A DNA stretch of 56,381 bases, from contig UQIS01000009.1 in NCBI GenBank assembly GCA_900541245.1, positions 1 to 56,381 on the forward strand, given 5' to 3'. The notes beneath the pieces are model-generated. The model ran no database searches, was not told where the DNA came from, and saw only the letters and a program-made list of their open reading frames with translations. The translations under genes were made by a program, and so were the position numbers. Below are positions 40,709 through 48,395 of the stretch, one piece after another (within the stretch, counting starts at the first letter, position 1; every line of letters starts with the position of its first letter). Source of the DNA: an uncultured Collinsella sp. (lineage in GTDB: Bacteria; Actinomycetota; Coriobacteriia; Coriobacteriales; Coriobacteriaceae).

Positions 40709-40870
40709 ATGTGCTCCCTTCGCGCAAATTATGCGCCCTTGTTTTTCGCCTTCAAGCGTACCCCACTTGAACCCGTGGCGCAGAAACTCTCCGGCAATAA
40801 GTTTCCCTCCAACTGATATATCACATAATCCCAGCTCAGAGGTATCGCGAGCAGCGTAGAATAGGGGGCG

Positions 40871-40904
40871 TTGACCAAGCCGCGAAACACATATGAAACG
40901 TTTC
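40871..40904 (+). promoter_or_regulatory. Promoter and LacI-type palindrome upstream of the EIIA gene
   Basis: TTGACC (40871-40876) is followed 17 bp later by TGAAAC, and the palindrome GAAACGTTTC (40895-40904) overlaps this region. Such palindromes with a central CG are typical of LacI/CcpA-family operators. The pairing with a sugar PTS gene is suggestive only. Confidence 0.4.
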
Positions 40905-40951
40905 CGGCAAACCAAACGCGCGATATGCGCCTATTTAAGTTGGAGGCAACT

Positions 40952-41515
40952 ATGGGTCTGCTCGATTCGCTTAAGTCCACCTTCACCTCGACCGGCGAGG
41001 CGTCCGTTCCGCCCGCAGCAAGCTTCGCCACCCGCGAAGGCGTCATCTATGCCCCCGTCAACGGCGTGCTCGTCAACCTGAACGAGGTTCCCGACGAGAC
41101 GATCGCCTCGGGCATGCTTGGCCAGGGCTATGGCATCGAGCCCATTACCGGCACCATCTATGCGCCCGCCAACGGCCGCATCGGCGCCACCACCGTCACC
41201 AACCACTCCATCGGCATGATTACCGAGGACGGCCTGCGCGTGTTCATCCATGTTGGCCTGGGCACCGTGGAAATGAACGGCAAGGGTTTTGCCCGCTTTG
41301 TCGAGATGGGCGATGTGGTCAAGGCAGGCCAGCCGCTCATCAGCTTCGACCGCGAGGCCATTAAGGCCGCTGGTCACGAGGACATCGTGACCGTCATCGT
41401 CTCCGAGCTCGATCGTCTTAAGAGCATCGACCATGTCGGCGAGTCTGGAACGCTTATCGGCGGCAACCCGCTCGTCAAGCTTGGCGACCCGCTGCTGGTT
41501 GCCAAGACCAAGTAG
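40952..41515 (+). CDS. PTS glucose-type EIIA protein
   Basis: A 187-residue cytosolic phosphocarrier that accepts phosphate from HPr and passes it to an EIIB domain. The two active-site histidines are His85 (TVTNHSIGMI) and His100 (VFIHVGLGTVEMNGKGF), matching His75 and His90 of E. coli Crr. An N-terminal amphipathic stretch MGLLDSLKSTF resembles the membrane-touching tail of Crr. The ATG has GGAGG 5 bases upstream. It stands alone, so it may serve several permeases, possibly including the orphan EIIC at 2106-3320. Confidence 0.93.
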   Translation: MGLLDSLKSTFTSTGEASVPPAASFATREGVIYAPVNGVLVNLNEVPDETIASGMLGQGYGIEPITGTIYAPANGRIGATTVTNHSIGMITEDGLRVFIHVGLGTVEMNGKGFARFVEMGDVVKAGQPLISFDREAIKAAGHEDIVTVIVSELDRLKSIDHVGESGTLIGGNPLVKLGDPLLVAKTK

Positions 41516-41552
41516 CCAGGCCCCGCGCCACACAGCCAAAAGGCACCTCGTC

Positions 41553-41592
41553 AAGTGCCCGCGACCATTTGGCCGCGGGCGCTTTTCGTTTG
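41553..41592 (+). terminator. Terminator of the EIIA gene
   Basis: GTGCCCGCGACC / GGCCGCGGGCGC forms a stem followed by TTTTCGTTT, 40 bp after the stop codon and before asnS. Confidence 0.8.
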
Positions 41593-41696
41593 AAAAACCA
41601 TCCCGCCAATGCCTTATCTGTATAGCCCAAATGAGCCGAGCTGCTAGAATATCGAACTGTATGGATAACCATCATTCAACCGTTATGGGAGGATAC

Positions 41697-43100
41697 GTGA
41701 ACCGCACCAAAATCGCGCAGCTCTATGCCGATGCCGAGTCGCTCGGCGGCCAGACCGTCACCGTCGCCGGCTGGGTCAAGTCCGTCCGCGACATGAAGAA
41801 CTTTGGCTTTGTTACGCTCAACGACGGCAGCTGCTTCCGCGACCTGCAGGTCGTCATGAACCGCGAGGCACTCGACAACTACGACGAGATCGCCCATCAA
41901 AACGTCTCGGCCGCACTCATTTGCACCGGCACCGTCAAGCTGACCCCCGATGCGCCCCAGCCTTTCGAGCTTTCTGCCACCTCCATCGAGGTCGAGGGCA
42001 CGAGCGCCCCGGATTACCCGCTGCAGAAGAAGCGCGCAACCGTCGAGTTCCTGCGCACCCAGCAGCACCTGCGCCCGCGCACCAACCTGTTCCGCGCCGT
42101 GTTCCGCATCCGCTCTGTCGCGGCTGCCGCCATCCACCGCTTCTTCCAGGAGCAGGGCTTTGTCTACGTCAACACCCCCATCATCACCACGAGTGACTGC
42201 GAGGGCGCCGGCGAGATGTTCCGCGTGACCACGCTCGACCCCAAAAATCCGCCCCTCACCGAGTCCGGCGAGGTCGACTGGAGCCAGGACTTCTTTGGCA
42301 AGCATGCGAGCCTCACCGTGTCCGGTCAGCTCAATGCCGAGAACTTTGCCATGGCCTTTGGCGACGTGTACACCTTTGGCCCCACCTTCCGTGCCGAGAA
42401 CTCCAACACCACGCGCCACGCCGCCGAGTTTTGGATGATCGAGCCCGAGATGGCCTTTGCCGACCTCAACGACTATATGGACAACGCCGAGGCCATGCTC
42501 AAGTACGTCCTTAAGTACGTTATGGCCACCTGCCCCGACGAGCTCAACATGCTCAACAAGTTTGTGGACAAGGGTCTGCTCGAGCGCCTGGACCATGTCG
42601 CCAACTCCGACTTTGCCCGCGTTACCTACACCGAGGCCGTCGAGATCCTGGAGCAGGCAGTCGCTGCTGGCCACCAGTTTGATTACCCCGTCAGCTGGGG
42701 CATCGACCTGCAGCCCGAGCACGCGCGCTTCCTGACCGAGGAGCACTTTAAGCGCCCGACCTTCGTGACCGACTACCCGGCCGAGATCAAGGCGTTCTAC
42801 ATGCGCATGAACGAGGACGGCAAGACCGTCGCCGCCGCCGACTGCCTGGTTCCCGGTATCGGCGAGATTATCGGCGGCTCCCAGCGCGAGGAGCGCCTGG
42901 ATCTGCTCGAGGCCCGCATCAAGGACCTGGGCATGAATCCCGAGCAGTACAAGTACTACCTTGACCTGCGCCGCTACGGTTCCTGCAAGCACGCCGGCTA
43001 CGGTCTGGGCTTCGAGCGCTTGGTCATGTATCTGACCGGCGTGGGCAACATCCGCGACGCCCTGCCGCACCCGCGCACCGTGGGCAACGCCGACTTCTAA
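41697..43100 (+). CDS. asnS: Asparagine--tRNA ligase
   Basis: A 467-residue class II aminoacyl-tRNA synthetase. An N-terminal OB-fold binds the anticodon (VTVAGWVKSVRD), followed by motif 2 FRAENSNTTRHAAEFWMIEP and motif 3 GLGFERLVMYLTG. It aligns over its full length with E. coli AsnS. The GTG start at 41697 is preferred (GGGAGG four bases upstream); an ATG at 41685 is an alternative. Upstream DNA shows no T-box. Confidence 0.96.
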   Translation: MNRTKIAQLYADAESLGGQTVTVAGWVKSVRDMKNFGFVTLNDGSCFRDLQVVMNREALDNYDEIAHQNVSAALICTGTVKLTPDAPQPFELSATSIEVEGTSAPDYPLQKKRATVEFLRTQQHLRPRTNLFRAVFRIRSVAAAAIHRFFQEQGFVYVNTPIITTSDCEGAGEMFRVTTLDPKNPPLTESGEVDWSQDFFGKHASLTVSGQLNAENFAMAFGDVYTFGPTFRAENSNTTRHAAEFWMIEPEMAFADLNDYMDNAEAMLKYVLKYVMATCPDELNMLNKFVDKGLLERLDHVANSDFARVTYTEAVEILEQAVAAGHQFDYPVSWGIDLQPEHARFLTEEHFKRPTFVTDYPAEIKAFYMRMNEDGKTVAAADCLVPGIGEIIGGSQREERLDLLEARIKDLGMNPEQYKYYLDLRRYGSCKHAGYGLGFERLVMYLTGVGNIRDALPHPRTVGNADF

Positions 43101-43144
43101 TTGTCGAACGCTAGCTCGCGTCGCCACACGCCAACGCTCATCGT

Positions 43145-43183
43145 ACAAGCGTCTCTCGACATCGGTCGAGAGACGCTTTTTTC
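43145..43183 (+). terminator. Terminator of asnS
   Basis: AAGCGTCTCTCGAC / GTCGAGAGACGCTT with an ATCG loop, then TTTTTT. Confidence 0.95.
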
Positions 43184-43349
43184 AACAGCATCCGTCAAGA
43201 TTTTGGCAAGGTTTTGGTCAGTTGAGCAGGGCTGTTGAAAACTCGACCCGCCGTTTGCCGACGACTACCGACCGCCCAGAGCGCTCTGCGCCCCTGGGAA
43301 AGCCCCACGTCCTAGGCTCCATACCGTCGCCACCCAAAACGGAAAGGAC

Positions 43350-44144
43350 GTGGGCACGATGACCGAAGCCGCTGTTGAAACCTACGACACCACGACGAGA
43401 GGCGCCGCCTCGATGGCAGCCTATCGCGCCGTTCGCATCCTGCAGCTCTTGAGCGAAAACACCGGCGAGGACAAGGCCATGCTTTCCGATGAGTTGATCC
43501 GGCGCCTCGCCCATCCCGACGACCCCGCCCGCATGCCCATCTCGGCGGCGCGGCGCAGCATCTACACCGCCATCTCCGCACTTCGCCACGCCGGATATGA
43601 GATTGAATACAAGCGCGGCGTGGGGTATCGGCTCTTGACCCGTCCACTCACCGACGAGGAGATCATCCGGCTTCACGGCATGGTCATGCGCAACCGCTCC
43701 ACGCCTATCGCTATTCGCAAGAGCATGGCGCAGCACTTAGTTGCCATGGCGAGTGCCGACGTTCGCGGCTACCTCGATACACCCGAACCCGTTCCGAGCG
43801 CAGGCAGCAAGGCTACCAAGGCAACACGCACGCCCATCAAGCGTATCGACACGTGCGAGCTCGTCGAGCAGGCCATCGACCACGGAACCACGGTGAGTTT
43901 TGATATTTCGAGCGTCACGGCACGTGGCGAAACCGAAGCAGCGCGGATGACACTCCGTCCTTTTGCCATCAAGCAACGAGACGGCATCTCTTATTTGCTG
44001 GGAACGGTCTATGACGCCCGAGGCGCCGATGACACGTTGCGTACCGTAGAGATTGGCCGAATGAGAAACGTCACCACACGTCTCCTCGACGGCAAGAAGC
44101 TCTTCGCCGCCCTGGACGAGGACGACGCCTCCTCCGCCGCATAA
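43350..44144 (+). CDS. Helix-turn-helix transcriptional regulator with WYL-like C-terminus
   Basis: A 264-residue predicted DNA-binding regulator. Residues 22-90 carry a winged helix (MAAYRAVRILQLLSEN, then SIYTAISALRHAGYEIEYKR and GVGYRLL). The C-terminal half, about 165-255, has the strand pattern of WYL domains (MTLRPFAIKQRDGISYLLGT, DTLRTVEIGRM), which sense ligands or nucleic acids. The start may be GTG at 43350 or ATG at 43359. It lies upstream of the TrpX-type ABC operon on the same strand, but that operon has its own promoter, so a regulatory link is only possible. Confidence 0.75.
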   Translation: MGTMTEAAVETYDTTTRGAASMAAYRAVRILQLLSENTGEDKAMLSDELIRRLAHPDDPARMPISAARRSIYTAISALRHAGYEIEYKRGVGYRLLTRPLTDEEIIRLHGMVMRNRSTPIAIRKSMAQHLVAMASADVRGYLDTPEPVPSAGSKATKATRTPIKRIDTCELVEQAIDHGTTVSFDISSVTARGETEAARMTLRPFAIKQRDGISYLLGTVYDARGADDTLRTVEIGRMRNVTTRLLDGKKLFAALDEDDASSAA

Positions 44145-44213
44145 GACCCTCCGCCGCCCATTCGACTACCCGTACCGCCCATCCGATTCTGTATTAAAAA
44201 ACCCGCCAGGCTG

Positions 44214-44244
44214 TTGTAAAAATGGACATCAGCGCTACTATAGT
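44214..44244 (+). promoter_or_regulatory. Promoter of the TrpX-type ABC transporter operon
   Basis: TTGTAA (44214-44219) and TACTAT (44236-44241), 16 bp apart, precede the lipoprotein gene by about 60 bp. A small hairpin, TTGCACT / AGTGCAG, follows in the leader. Confidence 0.5.
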
Positions 44245-44304
44245 TCCACTTGCACTTTGTCCCAGTGCAGTGTTTCCAGCCATTTTTATACTGGGGGTAA
44301 TGAT

Positions 44305-45285
44305 ATGAAGGACATCACCATCAGCCGCAGGAGCCTTCTGGTCTCCGCCGGCCTGCTCGCGCTCGCCCCGCTCGCCGGATGCGGCGGCAACTCTGGTTCC
44401 GGCTCCGCTGCCGCCGGTTCCGACTACACCATCGGCGTTCTGCAGCTCACCGAGCACTCCGCGCTCGATGCCGCCAACGACGGCTTTGTCAAGGCCATCA
44501 AGAAGAGCGGCCTTAAGGTCAAGATCGACCAGAAGAACGCCCAGAACGACCAGTCCACGTGTAAGTCCATTGCCGACAAGTTTGTGGGCGACAACGTCAA
44601 CCTGATTTATGCCATCGCCACGCCCGCCGCGCAGGCTGCCGCCGGCGCCACGGCCGATATCCCCATCGTGGGCTGCGCCATCACCGACTATGCCGCCTCC
44701 GGCCTGGTCCAAGACAACGACAAGCCCGGCACCAACGTCACGGGCGCTTCCGACCTCACCCCGGTCGCCGAGCAGCTCGAGATGATGCAGAAGGTCCTGC
44801 CCGACGTTAAAAAGGTCGGCCTGCTCTACTGCACCGCCGAGTCCAACTCCGACGTCCAGATCAAGGCCGCCAAGAAGGAGCTCGACAAGCTGGGCCTCGA
44901 GTACACCGATTTCACCGTCTCGAGCTCCAACGAGATTCAGTCCGTCGTCGAGTCTGCCGTGGGCAAGGTCGACGCGCTGTACTCCCCCACCGACAACACC
45001 ATCGCCGCGGGTGCCTCGCAGGTCGGCCAGATCTGCAAGGAAAACAAGCTTCCCTTCGTGACCGGCGAGGAGGGTATGTGCATGGCCGGCGGCCTGTTCA
45101 CCCTCTCCATCAATTACGAGGACCTAGGCTATGCCGCGGGCGAGATGGCCGTCAAGATCCTGAAGGGCGAGGCCAAGCCCGAGGACATGCCGATCAAACA
45201 CCTCTCGAGCAAGGACCTGGTCGTCGTCAAGAACGACGAAATGGCCGAGGCCCTGGGCATCGACCTTTCCGCTCTGGACGCGTAA
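44305..45285 (+). CDS. ABC transporter substrate-binding lipoprotein, TrpX family
   Basis: A 326-residue surface lipoprotein that captures the substrate of the ABC importer encoded downstream. The signal sequence runs to the lipobox LAGC with Cys26, and it contains SRRSLLV, close to a twin-arginine motif, so export may use Tat. The mature part is a two-lobed periplasmic-binding fold of the DUF534/TrpX group (YTIGVLQLTEHSALDAANDG, IPIVGCAITDY). Relatives are proposed to import tryptophan, tyrosine or other small molecules; the ligand is not determined. The ATG at 44305 has GGGGG upstream. Confidence 0.9.
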   Translation: MKDITISRRSLLVSAGLLALAPLAGCGGNSGSGSAAAGSDYTIGVLQLTEHSALDAANDGFVKAIKKSGLKVKIDQKNAQNDQSTCKSIADKFVGDNVNLIYAIATPAAQAAAGATADIPIVGCAITDYAASGLVQDNDKPGTNVTGASDLTPVAEQLEMMQKVLPDVKKVGLLYCTAESNSDVQIKAAKKELDKLGLEYTDFTVSSSNEIQSVVESAVGKVDALYSPTDNTIAAGASQVGQICKENKLPFVTGEEGMCMAGGLFTLSINYEDLGYAAGEMAVKILKGEAKPEDMPIKHLSSKDLVVVKNDEMAEALGIDLSALDA

Positions 45286-45350
45286 TGCTATACGCGGCAT
45301 GCGTCTAGAGCCCGTGCTCGCGCTTTAGCTGCGTTATTCAATATCTGAGC

Positions 45351-45392
45351 CACAGGGGCGGGCGCTGTAGACCGGCGTCCGCCCTGCTTGTT
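45351..45392 (+). terminator. Hairpin between the binding-protein gene and permease gene
   Basis: AGGGGCGGGCGC / GGCGTCCGCCCT followed by GCTTGTTT. It probably allows partial termination or mRNA stabilisation, so the binding protein is made in excess over the membrane parts. Confidence 0.55.
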
Positions 45393-45488
45393 TCAGGTAA
45401 AACAAAACGTCTGTCCGCAGCTCTTTTATGCATTGTTACCGCTATTATGGTGAATCACGTGTCCACCCTATCCTAGGAGGTATGAAGC

Positions 45489-46412
45489 ATGCTCATTGCA
45501 TTGCAGGGCGCCGTTTCGCAGGGCGTCCTCTGGGGCATTATGGTGCTTGGCGTGTTTATCACGTTCCGCCTGCTCGACATCCCCGATATGACCTGCGACG
45601 GCAGCTTTGCCCTCGGCGGCTGCGTCTGCGCTGTGCTCATCGTCAATAACAACGTCGACCCGCTGCTCGCCGTGCTGGCCGGTATGTGCGCCGGCGCCAT
45701 CGCGGGTGCCGTCACGGGCATTTTGACCACCGTCTTTGAGATTCCCGCGATCCTCGCCGGAATCCTCACCCAGATCAGTCTGTGGTCCATCAACCTGCGC
45801 ATCATGGGCAAGTCCAATACGCCCATTCTTGCCAAGGGCACCGTGTTCTCGGCCGTCAGCAATATGACCGGTCTGCCGCAGTCCACCGTTGCCATCATCT
45901 TGGGCATCCTGCTCGCCGTGGCTATCGTTGCCATCCTGTATTGGTTCTTTGGCACCGAGATCGGCTCGGCGCTGCGCGCCACCGGCAACAACGAGTACAT
46001 GATCCGCGCTCTGGGCGTCAACACCAACTCCACCAAGATGATCGCCCTCGTGCTCTCCAACGCCCTCATCGGCCTCTCTGGCGCGCTTATCTGCCAGAGC
46101 CAAAAGTATGCCGACATTGGCATGGGTACCGGCGCTATCGTTATCGGTCTTGCCGCCATCGTCATCGGTGAGGTGCTCGGCCGTCTGCTGCCCGGCGGCC
46201 TCACGCAGTTTAGCGTCCGTCTTGCCTCCGCCGTCTTTGGCTCCGTGGTGTACTTCCTTATCCGCGCCATCGTGCTGCAGTTGGGTATGGACGCCAACGA
46301 CATGAAGCTGCTCTCCGCCGTGATCGTCGCCGTGGCCCTGTGCGTGCCCGTGGTTTGGGAGCGCTATAAGCTCCGCAGCTCCTACACGAAGGGGGATGAG
46401 GCAGATGCTTAA
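45489..46412 (+). CDS. ABC transporter permease, TrpY type
   Basis: A 307-residue membrane protein of the branched-chain amino-acid/ribose permease family with eight to ten hydrophobic helices. Features include LDIPDMTCDGSFALGG near the N-terminus and SNALIGLSGALICQSQKYAD in the coupling region. AGGAGG lies upstream of the ATG. It overlaps the ATPase gene by 8-17 bp. Confidence 0.9.
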   Translation: MLIALQGAVSQGVLWGIMVLGVFITFRLLDIPDMTCDGSFALGGCVCAVLIVNNNVDPLLAVLAGMCAGAIAGAVTGILTTVFEIPAILAGILTQISLWSINLRIMGKSNTPILAKGTVFSAVSNMTGLPQSTVAIILGILLAVAIVAILYWFFGTEIGSALRATGNNEYMIRALGVNTNSTKMIALVLSNALIGLSGALICQSQKYADIGMGTGAIVIGLAAIVIGEVLGRLLPGGLTQFSVRLASAVFGSVVYFLIRAIVLQLGMDANDMKLLSAVIVAVALCVPVVWERYKLRSSYTKGDEADA

Positions 46413-47199
46413 GCTCTCGCACGTCAAGAAGACCTTTAACAAGGGCACCGTCACCGAGAAGCGCGCGCTCACCGGCGTCGACCTCACCCTAAATGACGGC
46501 GACTTTGTAACCGTGATCGGCGGCAACGGCGCCGGCAAGTCCACGCTGCTCAACATGATCGCCGGCGTGTACCCGCTCGATTCGGGCGTTATTGAGCTCG
46601 ACGGCACCGACATCTCGCGCCTGAGCGAGTCGCAGCGCGCCAAGTACCTGGGCCGCGTGTTTCAGGACCCCATGCGCGGTACCGCTGCCGACATGCAAAT
46701 CGCCGAGAACCTGGCCCTCGCCAAGCGTCGCGGCCAGCGTCGCGGCCTTTCGTGGGGCGTCACCAAGGCCGAGAAAGATGAGTACGTTGAGCTGCTCAAG
46801 CGTCTGGACCTTGGTCTGGATACGCGCCTCAACGCTAAGGTCGGCCTGCTCTCGGGTGGCCAGCGCCAGGCACTCACCCTGCTGATGGCCACGCTCACCA
46901 GGCCGCGCCTGCTGCTGCTCGACGAGCACACCGCGGCCCTCGACCCCAAGACGGCCTCTAAGGTGCTTAACCTGACCGAGGAGATCGTCGACGAGAACCA
47001 CCTGACCACGCTCATGGTCACGCACAACATGAACGACGCCATCCGTCTGGGCAACCGTCTGATCATGATGCACGAGGGCCATGTGATCTACGACGTGGCG
47101 GGCGATGAGAAGAAGTCGCTCACCGTAGCCGACCTGCTGCAGAAGTTCGAGGAGGTCTCGGGAGGCGAGCTCGCCAACGACCGCATGCTGCTGAGCTAA
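46405..47199 (+). CDS. ABC transporter ATP-binding protein, TrpZ type
   Basis: A 264-residue ATPase that powers the importer. Walker A is GGNGAGKST, the signature LSGGQRQAL and Walker B LLLLDEHTAALD, with the switch histidine in MVTHNM. An ATG at 46396 would add three residues; 46405 (MLKLSHVKK) overlaps the permease stop by 8 bp and is the likelier start. It closes the three-gene operon and is followed by two hairpins. Confidence 0.93.
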   Translation: MLKLSHVKKTFNKGTVTEKRALTGVDLTLNDGDFVTVIGGNGAGKSTLLNMIAGVYPLDSGVIELDGTDISRLSESQRAKYLGRVFQDPMRGTAADMQIAENLALAKRRGQRRGLSWGVTKAEKDEYVELLKRLDLGLDTRLNAKVGLLSGGQRQALTLLMATLTRPRLLLLDEHTAALDPKTASKVLNLTEEIVDENHLTTLMVTHNMNDAIRLGNRLIMMHEGHVIYDVAGDEKKSLTVADLLQKFEEVSGGELANDRMLLS

Positions 47200-47211
47200 A
47201 ACCTGCCAAAA

Positions 47212-47254
47212 AGGGACAGGTTTATTTTGGTAGGTTTTATCTGTGCAAACGTCA
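47212..47254. repeat. 43-bp dispersed intergenic repeat, copy B
   Basis: Matches 17278-17320 at 40 of 43 positions. Here it forms the right part of a hairpin, AAAACCTGCCAAAA / TTTTGGTAGGTTTT (about 47197-47239), directly after the ATPase stop codon. Confidence 0.8.
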
Positions 47255-47293
47255 AAACCGCCGCAAAGGGACAGACGCCCTTGCGGCGGTTTT
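47254..47293 (+). terminator. Terminator of the ABC transporter operon
   Basis: AAAACCGCCGCAAAGGG / CCCTTGCGGCGGTTTT with a 7-base loop containing ACAG. It includes the AAAGGGACAG core of the dispersed motif family. Confidence 0.8.
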
Positions 47294-47341
47294 CGCATAT
47301 TATGTCGATAATCCAGCGTCAGCAGGAACTACTGGTTAAGG

Positions 47342-47494
47342 ACTAAGGAAACTGCCACGAGAAGCTCTCTTCCCCGTCTCGCCTTGACCGCCGCACTCCT
47401 TGCCGGCGTGCTCGCCGGCGCCCCAGCTTACGCCACCGCGGCCACCCCATCTCAAGTTATCGGCCCGTCCGATGTGATCGGACGGGCTTCTTGA
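47342..47494 (+). pseudogene. Possible remnant of a secreted-protein gene (signal peptide only)
   Basis: A frame without start codon translates to a signal-peptide-like stretch (RLALTAALLAGVLAGAPAYA, then TAATPSQV) and ends in TGA at 47492-47494. The last codons overlap a hairpin, GCCCGTCCGAT / ATCGGACGGGC (47463-47487), followed by TTCTT. This looks like the first codons of an exported protein whose body has been deleted up to its terminator. It could be chance. Confidence 0.3.
47463..47493 (+). terminator. Hairpin terminator upstream of the MscS-like gene
   Basis: GCCCGTCCGAT-gtg-ATCGGACGGGC then TTCTTG. It terminates transcription entering from the left before the channel gene. Confidence 0.7.
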
Positions 47495-47535
47495 TGGGTA
47501 TCATGGTTGGACGATCATTAGGAGGTTTTCCCTAC

Positions 47536-48303
47536 ATGGAATTGTTTGAGCCGATTCTTCATTTCTTTGAGCAACGGTGGGTCCACAACATCATCTGGGC
47601 CGTCATCTTGGCGATAGGCACCGCCGTCGCCGCCAAGGTCGTATCCAAGACCCTGAACCATCTGCTTAACCGAGACGATAACCCACTTCCGGCATCAAGT
47701 ATCTTCATCAACATCGCGCGCGCCGTCATCTGGATGATTGGCGGCAGCTTTATCCTCGACAACTGCTTTGGCATTAACGCAAACGCGCTCGTCGCCGCTC
47801 TTGGCGTCGGCGGCATCGCCATCTCGCTCGGCTTTCAGGACACGCTGTCAAACCTTATCGGCGGCATGCAAGTGACCTTTATGGGCATCATCAAACCCGG
47901 CGACAATATCGAGGTCGGCGGCGTATCCGGCGTGGTCCAAGACATCACTTGGCGTCATACAACGATTGAGGATGCCTGTGGACAGACCATCATTGTGCCC
48001 AACTCCAACATCTCCAAGAACACGCTCGTGCATTTGATGCCCTTTGGACGCGTGGCCGTGCCCGTTGCCGTAAAGGACACGTCTAAGTGGGCTTCCCTTG
48101 ACGTGCTGGCAGACGAGCTCACGAGCGCAACCAAAACGGCCGTCTCGCCCATCTCGGGCTTTGACAAAGAGCCCTACGTGCTCTTTAGCGAAATCGGCGA
48201 CTTTGGCATCAAAGGAAAGATCATCTTTATCGTCAGCGACGACAGCACCACTTTCACCGCTGCCGACGCCTGCATCCGCGCCATCGCCCCCATCATCGCC
48301 TAA
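47536..48303 (+). CDS. Small-conductance mechanosensitive channel, MscS family
   Basis: A 255-residue membrane channel that opens on hypo-osmotic shock. About three hydrophobic segments occupy residues 15-95, including the pore helix region ALVAALGVGGIAISLGFQDT. The beta domain follows with the MscS signature GDNIEVGGVSGVVQDITWRH and IIVPNSNIS. The ATG at 47536 has AGGAGG 10 bases upstream; the frame is open further upstream without homology. Single-gene unit. Confidence 0.92.
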   Translation: MELFEPILHFFEQRWVHNIIWAVILAIGTAVAAKVVSKTLNHLLNRDDNPLPASSIFINIARAVIWMIGGSFILDNCFGINANALVAALGVGGIAISLGFQDTLSNLIGGMQVTFMGIIKPGDNIEVGGVSGVVQDITWRHTTIEDACGQTIIVPNSNISKNTLVHLMPFGRVAVPVAVKDTSKWASLDVLADELTSATKTAVSPISGFDKEPYVLFSEIGDFGIKGKIIFIVSDDSTTFTAADACIRAIAPIIA

Positions 48304-48346
48304 ACCACCGCAAAGGGGTCAGGCATCTTTGTAGTGGTTTTCATTC
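48303..48346 (+). terminator. Terminator-like hairpin after the MscS gene
   Basis: AAACCAC-CGCAAAG / CTTTGTAGTGGTTTT, with GGGGTCAGGCAT in the loop, a degenerate relative of the AAAGGGACAG motif family. Confidence 0.6.
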
Positions 48347-48395
48347 GTGGTACCATGGTTCATATAGTTGTTTAAACGACTAAGGGAGCAACATT

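Noticed and set aside
41516..41696. T-box riboswitch upstream of asnS, or upstream of the TrpX-type operon at 44145-44304
   Set aside because: No T-box core sequence or specifier-loop architecture is visible; the hairpin upstream of asnS is an ordinary terminator of the preceding gene.
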